From Verrucomicrobium sp. (GTDB lineage Bacteria; Verrucomicrobiota; Verrucomicrobiia; Methylacidiphilales; UBA1321): a stretch of DNA of 64,000 nt. The stretch spans positions 1 to 64,000 of the forward strand of contig JAFIGT010000032.1 in assembly GCA_017849585.1 (NCBI GenBank), in the 5' to 3' direction. Shown here piece after piece: positions 19,120 through 26,077 of this stretch. Positions within the stretch are counted from its first letter, which is position 1. Every line of letters starts with the position of its first letter. Under the pieces are notes generated by a model. It ran no database searches. It worked only from the letters and a program-made list of their open reading frames with translations, and was not told where the DNA came from. A program made the translations under genes and the position numbers.

Positions 19120-20523
19120 ATGACTGACCTTCCTGCGGACCAACCCGAATCGCTGTCCGAGCCGGTGCATCAGCCCGACCTTCCCGCGCCCGAAAGCCCG
19201 GTCGCGACGGCGGAGCCGGCTCTCGAACAGCAATCCATGCCGCCGCTGGAAAACGAGAGCACCAGCGAACTCCGCATCCGGCTGCCCGTTTTCGAAGGAC
19301 CGCTCGATCTGCTCCTCTATCTCATCAAGAAGGACGAGCTCGATATTTACGATATCCCCATCGAGCGCATCACCCGCCAATACCTCGACTACCTGCAGTT
19401 CATGAAGATGCTCGACCTCGAGGTCGCCGGCGAATTCCTCGTCGTTGCCTCCACCTTGGTCTACATCAAGAGCCGCACCCTGCTGCCGAAGGATCTGCAG
19501 CCGCCCGAGGAAGATGCCGAAGAGGACGATCCCCGCTGGGACCTCATCCGCCAACTCGTCGAGTACAAGAAGTTCAAGGACGCCGCCTGGCAGTTGCACA
19601 TGAAGCAACTCGAGCAGGGAAAAACCTACCAGCGCGGAGCGGAAGTCCTCGTGCCTGAGCGTGCCGCCGGTTCCGCTGTCGTGGGAGATCTCGGCATTTT
19701 CGATCTCATCAACGCGTTCCAGAAAGTGCTCGCGCGCGTCAACCAGAGCGAGGATCTCAAGGAAATCTTCGAGGAACGGTTCACCGTCGGGGATAAGATC
19801 AACACCATCCAGCAAATGATGGCCACCCGCGAGCGCATCTTCTTCGAAGATCTTTTCATCGGTGTGGCCAGTCGCACGGAAATCGTGGTGACCTTCCTCG
19901 CGTTGCTGGAGCTCATCCGTTTGAAGTTCCTCCGCGTGATGCAGGCTGATCCTTTTGCGGAAATCGAAATTGCCCACGCGCTCGATTCTACTCCGCTTTT
20001 CCAGAAACCCGTTCCGAGCACGGAAGCCATCAGTGCCGTGTATGAATCCGCTCCCGTCTCCATCGAGGAGCCGGAACGTCAACCCGGTCCGCTCGCGGAA
20101 TCGCACGAAGTGGGTGAAGAGGACGAAATTTTCGAAGAAACTGAAGAAGGCACCGCGCCAAGCGAAACCACTGACACGACGGACGTCACTGACGCGCCCG
20201 AGCCTGCGGCAGAAGCCGCTGAAGAGTTCGAAATCACCGAAGAGGAACCTTCCGAATTGGCGGCGGAGGAACCGACCGAAGGGGTTGCCGGGGGCGTTGC
20301 CGAGGAGTCCGCTGAACCCACCGCAACCATTCTTGAGCCGTTCGAGGACGAAATCCCCGAAGAGACCCCGGAAGCACCGATCGAGGAAATGGTTTCCGAA
20401 GACACTGTTCCGGACGACGAATCGGCCACCGAACCGACGCCGGATGAACCCACCGAAGAGCTTCCCGAGGAATCGGATGATTCCGGGGAGGAACCGCCCG
20501 CCAAGGACGCGTCCCATCCCTAG
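19120..20523 (+). CDS. scpA: Segregation and condensation protein ScpA with long acidic C-terminal tail
   Basis: 467 residues, against about 240-270 for typical ScpA. ScpA is the kleisin that bridges SMC heads and, with ScpB, compacts and segregates the chromosome. The kleisin N-domain is clear: RLPVFEGPLDLLLYLIKKDE (about 54-73) followed by IPIERITRQYLDYL and EFLVVASTLVYIKSRTLLP. The winged-helix C-domain ends around residue 285. The remaining 180 residues are highly enriched in Glu, Thr, Pro, Ala and Asp and probably disordered. The first 45 residues are also low-complexity. scpB follows 51 bases later. The tail is read directly; whether it is conserved in relatives is not visible here. Confidence 0.93.
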   Translation: MTDLPADQPESLSEPVHQPDLPAPESPVATAEPALEQQSMPPLENESTSELRIRLPVFEGPLDLLLYLIKKDELDIYDIPIERITRQYLDYLQFMKMLDLEVAGEFLVVASTLVYIKSRTLLPKDLQPPEEDAEEDDPRWDLIRQLVEYKKFKDAAWQLHMKQLEQGKTYQRGAEVLVPERAAGSAVVGDLGIFDLINAFQKVLARVNQSEDLKEIFEERFTVGDKINTIQQMMATRERIFFEDLFIGVASRTEIVVTFLALLELIRLKFLRVMQADPFAEIEIAHALDSTPLFQKPVPSTEAISAVYESAPVSIEEPERQPGPLAESHEVGEEDEIFEETEEGTAPSETTDTTDVTDAPEPAAEAAEEFEITEEEPSELAAEEPTEGVAGGVAEESAEPTATILEPFEDEIPEETPEAPIEEMVSEDTVPDDESATEPTPDEPTEELPEESDDSGEEPPAKDASHP

Positions 20524-20574
20524 GCGACAGCCGGTCTTGCTCTTTTCCAAGGTAAAAGCTAATACTTCTCGCTT

Positions 20575-21267
20575 ATGGAGTTAAAGTTGGTCATTGAGGC
20601 GCTGCTTTTTGCGGCGGAAAAACCTCTCCTCGTCAAACGAATCCAGACGATGCTCAAGGATGCGGCCGGATGTGCGCCGACTCCTGAGACGGAGCCATTT
20701 CACTCGCTCAAGGAGGAGGAAATCCGGCAGGCGTTGACCGATCTCGATACCGATTATGTCACCCGCGGCAGCGGCCTGATGGTGCAGGAAATCGCCGAGG
20801 GCTTTCAGATCCGTACCCGCCCGCAATACGCGGTCTGGGTGGAACAACTCTTCGACGGGCCCAAGGTTTCGCGCATGAGCCAGCCCGCGGTTGAGACGCT
20901 CGCCATCATCGCTTATCGCCAGCCCATTTCCCGTGCGGATATCGAAGCCGTGCGCGGTGTGGCGGTGGACGGCGTCGTCGCCACGCTGCTGGAACGGAAA
21001 CTGATCCGCATTGCCGGTCGCTCGGAACAGCCGGGCCGCCCGCTGCTGTACGAAACCACGCCGATCTTCCTCGAGGAATTCGGCCTGAAGAATTTGAACG
21101 AGTTGCCCAATGCCGACGAGTTGCGCACCATCGAGCTGCGCCGCGCCAATCCGCCGGAAACCCCGACCGCCGAACAACCCCCTCTCTTCAATGAAAATCC
21201 AGAACCTGCGCAAGAAGATCGACCAGTTGGACAGCCGGCTGCTGACGCTCCTCAACCAGAGAGCTAA
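20575..21267 (+). CDS. scpB: Segregation and condensation protein ScpB
   Basis: 230 residues. ScpB dimers bind the ScpA linker in the SMC-ScpAB complex. The protein begins with the typical helix KLVIEALLFAAEKPLLVKRI. The second winged helix is seen in PAVETLAIIAYRQPISRADI and the VRGVAVDGVVATLLERKLI strand-helix unit, then GRPLLYETTPIFLEEFGLKN. The last 40 residues are Pro/Glu-rich. The next gene starts inside this tail, overlapping by 77 bases in another frame, which suggests translational coupling. Length and motif order are standard. Confidence 0.95.
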   Translation: MELKLVIEALLFAAEKPLLVKRIQTMLKDAAGCAPTPETEPFHSLKEEEIRQALTDLDTDYVTRGSGLMVQEIAEGFQIRTRPQYAVWVEQLFDGPKVSRMSQPAVETLAIIAYRQPISRADIEAVRGVAVDGVVATLLERKLIRIAGRSEQPGRPLLYETTPIFLEEFGLKNLNELPNADELRTIELRRANPPETPTAEQPPLFNENPEPAQEDRPVGQPAADAPQPES

Positions 21268-22021
21268 GCTGTCCGCCGCCATTGGCCAGTGGAAACTTGC
21301 CTCGGGGAGCCATGTCTACGCTCCCGATCGCGAGGAACATCTGCTGCGCACGTTGGAAGGCAAGAACGCCGGCCCAATGCCCCACGGGGCGTTGCGTTCG
21401 ATCTACCGCGAAATTCTCTCCACCTCCCGCGCCTGCCAGCGTCCGCTGCAAGTGGCCTGCGTCGGTCGTGAACTCTCCAACGCCTGGGTCGCCACCCGCC
21501 GCCGTTTCGGCAGCAGCGACAATTATCAATCCCTCTCCTCGCTTACGCAGGTGATCAACGGCATCTCCCACCGCAAGCTCGATGTAGGTGTGGTGGATCG
21601 CGCCACGCTCATTGGGCTTGTCTGGGAGAAGCCTGCTCTCGCGAAAAAATTCGCCGTCTGTGGCGATATCACGTTGTCTCCACGCGCGGGTCGCAATGGA
21701 AACGGCGCTCGCGACGTTTATTTTCTCCTCAGCCATTCCCCCGTGCCACCGACCGATTACAGCAAGACGGTTGTGGCGCTCGAATGCACGGCTTCATTCG
21801 GCAGTGTAAAAGAATGGCAAGCGGCCTTTTCTGTGCTAAGACGTTCTCTGCTGCATGTGGAACAGATTAAATGGGGCAAGGGCAACTCCAAGAGCCGATG
21901 GTTGGTCGAACTCAAGGGCCACTGGACGGCGGAAGATCTCGCCCGGAAACTGGAACCGGTTAAGATGATCCGCCGCTGGCTCATCGTCGGTTCTTACCCC
22001 GAGGTGCCGCACTATGCCTGA
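21191..22021 (+). CDS. Chorismate mutase fused to a degenerate prephenate-dehydratase-like region
   Basis: 276 residues from the ATG at 21191 inside scpB; an upstream in-frame ATG at 21110 only adds non-family sequence. Residues 1-75 are an AroQ-type chorismate mutase (KIQNLRKKIDQLDSRLLTLL... with RSIYREILSTSRACQ), as at the start of bifunctional PheA. The rest follows the P-protein layout: VACVG, where the dehydratase domain normally begins, and a C-terminal ACT-like segment (about 225-270). However, the catalytic Thr-Arg-Phe motif is not found; the equivalent region reads GARDVYFLLS. The ACT ESRP-type motif is missing too. It may be a mutase with a repurposed regulatory domain. Phenylalanine-pathway involvement is inferred. 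Confidence 0.7.
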   Translation: MKIQNLRKKIDQLDSRLLTLLNQRAKLSAAIGQWKLASGSHVYAPDREEHLLRTLEGKNAGPMPHGALRSIYREILSTSRACQRPLQVACVGRELSNAWVATRRRFGSSDNYQSLSSLTQVINGISHRKLDVGVVDRATLIGLVWEKPALAKKFAVCGDITLSPRAGRNGNGARDVYFLLSHSPVPPTDYSKTVVALECTASFGSVKEWQAAFSVLRRSLLHVEQIKWGKGNSKSRWLVELKGHWTAEDLARKLEPVKMIRRWLIVGSYPEVPHYA

Positions 22022-23822
22022 CGCCTCCGGCCATCCCAATCCCCCCAAGCCGGTCACGCCTCCACCGCTACCGGGAGCCGCTGGAGCCCAGCCTCCCACG
22101 CCCCCCGCTTCCTCCTTGCCCCCGCGCGTCACGCTGCCCAAATTGCCCACGCAGGCCGAATTGCCCATCACCCCGCCGCCGGTGCCTGCTCCCGCTCCGG
22201 TGACACCGCCTCCCGCACCCGCGCCGCTTCCTCCTGTTCCCGCGACATCGCCCGCTCCGGCGTCGGCAACTCCCGAGGGCAAATCCGAATCGCTCACGGG
22301 TAAACCCGGAGAGGGTCAAGATCGTCCCAAGCCGAAGGGGCTCGCGTTCCCGAAATTTTCGATGCTCAGCAAGAAACCGGGCGAACTCCTGTCCCGCAAG
22401 CGCGGCAAGGGCGCTCCCGCTCCCGGTTCGGACACCAAACCGGGCGAGAAAATGCCCGCCCCGGCGCTGCCCTCCAGCGCTCCCGCGGCGGCACCTCAGA
22501 CGATTCAAAAGGTCACTCTCGACCCGGCGCACAAAGGCGGATCAAATCGCACGCATGCGGAAAAACTGCCGCATCCGCGCGAACTCCCGGCTACTTCCAC
22601 TGGTGCCGGGGCTACGACTCCGGCCATCCCTGCCGCTCCCACCGCTGGGACGCCCGTGCAGGTGCCAAAGAAGGAAGTGCAGCGCGTTCGTCCCGCGTGG
22701 CTCAAGATTATCATTGCCGTCACGCTACGGCTCATCGTTCTGGGTGCCATTGTCGGGATCGGCTATTATTCCTACTACACCCTGCGCGAAACGCGGTTGG
22801 AAGGGTTCGTGAATTTGCCCCCCGACTTTCAGGTGAAGCGCGTTTGCCTCGTGCGCGATTTCCGTCAGGACGTGCTCAATCTCGCGGAGGAGCTGGCCAT
22901 GGCCCGTGCTCCGCTCCGGTCCGATATTGAGCAGCTTGAGACGGTCGTTTCGCGCAGTAAATCGGATGTGGCCGGTCGCGAGGAGCGGTTGCGCTTGCTG
23001 CGCGAGGAAGTGGAGAAGGCGGACAAGGAAATCCTCGGCGTGATGAAGGATGCCACCGATTCTGGCAATAAAATCTGGTCGGGTCCCGGCGCGGCGCTGG
23101 ATACCGAGTTCTCGCAAAAGAAGGAAGAGTTCCACAAGAAGATTGCCGAGCGAGCAGCTCAGCTCAAGATTAAGTACGTCGACAACACCGATTACCGCGA
23201 CCCGGAAGTCTGGGTCAACGCCTTCCGACTGGCCCTCTATGATGCACCCAAGGAAATCAATACGGGTGTTCAGCGGGAGTGGGCGGAGAAGGAACTCGCG
23301 AGCTGGAAGAAGTATGTCGAGAGTTACCAGCAGGGCATGGCCGCGCTGAAGAAACAGGTCGAGGAAATTCAAACGTCACCGCAGGGGCGCATCGGGGAGA
23401 TTAATCAACGCGTGAACGACCTGAACCAGCGCATTGCGGAAACGGAGCAGGAAATTCAGCCGATCCGGCAGGAGTTGAAGCAGGGACAGGAAGCTTTGGA
23501 TAAACTTACGGCGGAGCAGGCCAGCCTGGAATCGCCCTTCTACAAGCAGGTACTGGATGCGCCGGAGGGGAGCTTGCTGCTGAAGCTCAATTTCGATGCG
23601 GCGACCAATCGTTTCACTTGGCGCGAAATCAATCGCGATCCGCAGTTCCCCCCGGGCGAATACAACCTGTGGGTCAGTGCGATTGCGAAAGATGGCCAGG
23701 AATACTGGTCCTATGTGAAAATCCATTTGTACGAATATCAAACCACCCAAGTCATTCTGCAGCCAGGGGCTTTTGTCTCCGTGCAGACCGTTCTGCATAG
23801 CGGCACCGGTACGGAAAAGTGA
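22014..23822 (+). CDS. Proline-rich, single-span membrane protein with periplasmic coiled coils
   Basis: 602 residues, overlapping the upstream stop by 8 bases. Residues 1-220 are cytoplasmic low-complexity sequence rich in Pro, Ala and Lys. One membrane segment lies near 231-255 (LKIIIAVTLRLIVLGAIVGI). Then come a short globular part, long coiled coils (about 285-345 and 425-510) and a C-terminal beta-rich domain (about 515-595) ending in FVSVQTVLHSG. The topology resembles proteins linking cytoplasm and envelope, but no family is recognised. prmA begins 4 bases inside its end (GTGA), so it belongs to the scpB-to-prmA run. Function is unknown. Confidence 0.75.
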   Translation: MPDASGHPNPPKPVTPPPLPGAAGAQPPTPPASSLPPRVTLPKLPTQAELPITPPPVPAPAPVTPPPAPAPLPPVPATSPAPASATPEGKSESLTGKPGEGQDRPKPKGLAFPKFSMLSKKPGELLSRKRGKGAPAPGSDTKPGEKMPAPALPSSAPAAAPQTIQKVTLDPAHKGGSNRTHAEKLPHPRELPATSTGAGATTPAIPAAPTAGTPVQVPKKEVQRVRPAWLKIIIAVTLRLIVLGAIVGIGYYSYYTLRETRLEGFVNLPPDFQVKRVCLVRDFRQDVLNLAEELAMARAPLRSDIEQLETVVSRSKSDVAGREERLRLLREEVEKADKEILGVMKDATDSGNKIWSGPGAALDTEFSQKKEEFHKKIAERAAQLKIKYVDNTDYRDPEVWVNAFRLALYDAPKEINTGVQREWAEKELASWKKYVESYQQGMAALKKQVEEIQTSPQGRIGEINQRVNDLNQRIAETEQEIQPIRQELKQGQEALDKLTAEQASLESPFYKQVLDAPEGSLLLKLNFDAATNRFTWREINRDPQFPPGEYNLWVSAIAKDGQEYWSYVKIHLYEYQTTQVILQPGAFVSVQTVLHSGTGTEK

Positions 23823-24676
23823 AGAAGAACGTGGATGGTCCCTTGTGGGTGTGGCGCCGCCAGATTGCCGAGGCGCAAGCGGAACAGTGGTTGGAACAAC
23901 TCGAATGGGTCGGGCCGCAACGGGTCATGGTGCTGGCGCGTCCCGGATCGATTCGCGCCCGCCTTGAAGTCTATGGTTCCCATCGCCGCGAGGCGGATCG
24001 CCTGCTCAAAGCGTACGGCGGCCGTGTTCGCGCCGTGGCGAAAAAAGAGCTGCTCCCGCCCGCACCGAGTCGTCCAATTCGGGCTAATCGCTCACTCTAT
24101 GTGGTGGGTGACGCGAAGATCGCTCAGGCACTCCGTAAAAAAGTTCCGGCGGCGCGTATTCTTTGGATTCCCGCCAGCATGGCGTTCGGCTCCGGCGAGC
24201 ACGCCACCACCGGCATGGTGCTGCGTTATCTCGGCAAGTCGAAGAAACTCGTGCAAGATGCGCAAGCGCTTGATCTCGGCACCGGCAGCGGGATTCTTGC
24301 TCTGGCAGCGCGTGCGCTTGGCGCACGACGCGTCGTGGCGATGGATAACTGCCCGGATTGCATCCGCATTTCCCGCGAGAATGAGAAGTCGAATTTCGGT
24401 GACAGTGCCATCCGCTGGCATCGGGCCGAACTCGGTGCGTTTGATCCGAAGGCAGTCTTCCGCCTCGTCACGGCCAATCTCTTCAGCGATCTCCTCATCG
24501 GCCAGTCCGCCTCCATTTGGCAGTGCCTCGCCCCCGGCGGCACGCTCTTGTTGAGCGGCATTTTGCATCCTCAAGCCGCTGGCGTGGTGCGCGCTTATCG
24601 GGCGCAAGGTGGCAAATTGATTTGTCAGCAACGCAAGGGCAAATGGGTCCTGCTGGCCTTTGCTCGAAAGACGTAA
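23819..24676 (+). CDS. prmA: Ribosomal protein L11 methyltransferase
   Basis: 285 residues from a GTG overlapping the previous stop. PrmA uses S-adenosylmethionine to trimethylate ribosomal protein L11. The signature AFGSGEHATT (about 120-129), the SAM-binding DLGTGSGILALAAR (about 148-161) and the substrate loop VTANLFSDLL (about 217-226, matching the family's NIL-type motif) are all present. The N-terminal substrate-recognition domain is short and divergent. Other SAM methyltransferases of this subfamily act on different targets, so the exact substrate is not proved. It is the last gene before the ECF promoter. Confidence 0.88.
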   Translation: MKKNVDGPLWVWRRQIAEAQAEQWLEQLEWVGPQRVMVLARPGSIRARLEVYGSHRREADRLLKAYGGRVRAVAKKELLPPAPSRPIRANRSLYVVGDAKIAQALRKKVPAARILWIPASMAFGSGEHATTGMVLRYLGKSKKLVQDAQALDLGTGSGILALAARALGARRVVAMDNCPDCIRISRENEKSNFGDSAIRWHRAELGAFDPKAVFRLVTANLFSDLLIGQSASIWQCLAPGGTLLLSGILHPQAAGVVRAYRAQGGKLICQQRKGKWVLLAFARKT

Positions 24677-24683
24677 CTTTGTT

Positions 24684-24709
24684 GTAACCAAGTCTTTCTT
24701 CCCATCGTC
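24684..24709 (+). promoter_or_regulatory. Putative ECF-type promoter for the sigma-factor operon
   Basis: GTAACC (24684-24689), a 16-base spacer and CGTC (24706-24709) match the general ECF promoter form (an AAC core at -35, a CGTC-like -10). It lies 45 bases before the ECF sigma gene, as expected for self-activation. No second copy with this spacing was noticed in the window. Confidence 0.5.
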
Positions 24710-24753
24710 TGGTGAGATATGGGAAGGATACACAAAAGAAACCGTAACCCGTT

Positions 24754-25344
24754 ATGGAGGATGCCCACGCTGAGATGGTGGCCTGTCTGGCGCGAGTGCG
24801 AGCCGGAGACGAAGCCGCCGCGCGTGAGCTGGTGGATCGCCTCTACCCGCTCATTCTGCGCGTGGTGCGGGGACATCGTCCGCGAGCCGTTCCGGAGGAA
24901 GACTTAGCACAGGAAGTCTTGATTAAAATGTTTACGCGGCTCGACCAATACCGGCAGGAAGTGCCCTTTGAGCACTGGGTGAGCCGGATTGCCCTGACCA
25001 CCTGTTTGGATCATCTCCGTGCCCAATATCGACGTCCGGAATGGCGGCTGGCGGATCTCAGCGAGGAGGAGTCGCGCTACCTGGAAGAATGCTGCGCTGC
25101 CGATACGGAAGGAGAAGCTCCGGGCGAAGCCCTGGCGGCGCGTGAACTGGCTGGGAAGCTTCTAGATCATTTGAATCCGAAAGATCGCGTGGTCGTGACG
25201 CTGCTCGATCTGGAAGGGCATAGTGTCGCCGAGGTGGCGGCACTCACGGGTATGAACGGCACGCTCATCAAGGTGCGTGCCTTTCGGGCCCGACGCAAGT
25301 TGCGCCGATTGATGGAGCAATGGCGGAAGGAGAAAAAAATATGA
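24754..25344 (+). CDS. ECF-type RNA polymerase sigma factor
   Basis: 196 residues. Region 2 spans about 24-90 (AARELVDRLYPLILRVV, then the -10-binding DLAQEVLIKMFTRLDQY and WVSRIALTTCLDHLRA). Region 4 spans about 130-185, with a helix-turn-helix at GHSVAEVAALTGMNGTLIKV, where most relatives have a V-K-V/S-R-like recognition helix. There is no region 1.1 or 3, as in ECF factors. The stop overlaps the start of the next gene (ATGA), and a possible self-recognised promoter precedes it. Two small membrane proteins follow, so the operon probably reports on envelope state. The ECF group cannot be assigned. Confidence 0.92.
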   Translation: MEDAHAEMVACLARVRAGDEAAARELVDRLYPLILRVVRGHRPRAVPEEDLAQEVLIKMFTRLDQYRQEVPFEHWVSRIALTTCLDHLRAQYRRPEWRLADLSEEESRYLEECCAADTEGEAPGEALAARELAGKLLDHLNPKDRVVVTLLDLEGHSVAEVAALTGMNGTLIKVRAFRARRKLRRLMEQWRKEKKI

Positions 25345-25628
25345 AGAATCCCCAGGATCCTTGGAGCAGGCTCGCCGCTGCCGCGCGCCGTGCGGCGTCT
25401 GATTCTCCCGATGAGACAGCGCCCTATGGGCTAACCACGCGTGTGCTGGCCGCGTGGCACCAGCAAGCACTAGCGGAAATCAATTGGGAACGATTTGGCT
25501 GGCGGGCGCTCGCCTCAGCTTTCGCCGTGGCGGCGATTTGCGTGATACTGAATTATAATGGGCTGAGATCCTTGCAAGACGATAATCTGGAAGTCGCGGA
25601 CATGGTCGATATGGAGATGGTTCTATGA
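25341..25628 (+). CDS. Small single-span membrane protein in the ECF operon, possible anti-sigma factor
   Basis: 95 residues from the ATG overlapping the sigma stop. A longer frame from 25320 is not needed. The N-terminal 55 residues are soluble and Ala/Arg-rich (WSRLAAAARRAASDSP). One membrane segment lies near 58-75 (LASAFAVAAICVIL), and a short acidic outside tail has several Met and Asp. Its position directly after the sigma gene, with translational coupling, is typical of anti-sigma factors. The canonical zinc-binding HxxxCxxC of ZAS-type anti-sigmas is absent. The anti-sigma role is inference from position and topology. Confidence 0.65.
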   Translation: MKNPQDPWSRLAAAARRAASDSPDETAPYGLTTRVLAAWHQQALAEINWERFGWRALASAFAVAAICVILNYNGLRSLQDDNLEVADMVDMEMVL

Positions 25629-26020
25629 ACGAATTTTTTAAAAAATATGGAAAAATTGGACTCTGCTTTCTCGGCGTCTTTTTGGCCGGAGCTGTGACTG
25701 GCGGTGTGATCAGTGCGGGGATCGTCCGGCGCGTGGTGGCCAATCGGGTCAATCCGCAAAATTGGGAGTCGCTCTTGATGCGGGCGCTGGATCGTAAAAT
25801 CGATTTGAGGCCCGAACAGCGGGCGAAGATCGTGCCGATGGTGGCGAGTGCGGTCAACGAATTCAAGGCGACGCGAGCCGATGCAGTGGGGCGACACCAG
25901 CAGACGTTGGCGCAGCTCAAGGCGAATCTGGCGACCGTGCTGGACCCGGAGCAGCAGCAAGCATTGGAAAAACTATCGCAGGAGCGGCAGAAACGGTGGA
26001 AGAAATTCCTGCAGGAATAA
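25625..26020 (+). CDS. CpxP/ZraP-like periplasmic, membrane-anchored small protein
   Basis: 131 residues, ATGA-coupled to the previous gene. One N-terminal membrane segment (about 9-32, GLCFLGVFLAGAVTGGVISA) is followed by a helical, charged periplasmic region. Two LTPEQ-like motifs, LRPEQRAKI (about 61) and LDPEQQQALEKL (about 104), resemble the paired helices of the CpxP/Spy/ZraP stress-sensor group. In those systems the protein binds misfolded proteins or metals and dampens a stress response. Here it would feed into the ECF pathway. Sequence similarity is limited to the motif pattern. Confidence 0.65.
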   Translation: MNEFFKKYGKIGLCFLGVFLAGAVTGGVISAGIVRRVVANRVNPQNWESLLMRALDRKIDLRPEQRAKIVPMVASAVNEFKATRADAVGRHQQTLAQLKANLATVLDPEQQQALEKLSQERQKRWKKFLQE

Positions 26021-26023
26021 CGG

Positions 26024-26054
26024 TTGCCGGAAGGGAGTAAATCCCTCCCGGCAA
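26024..26054. terminator. Hairpin between convergent ECF operon and isomerase gene
   Basis: TTGCCGG (26024-26030) pairs with CCGGCAA (26048-26054), and AGGGA with TCCCT inside, apart from one A-C mismatch, around a GTAAA loop. There is no U-tract directly after it on either strand, so it may be a weak bidirectional terminator between the converging genes. Confidence 0.5.
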
Positions 26055-26077
26055 TGCGATCTGAACTTTAACTGCTT

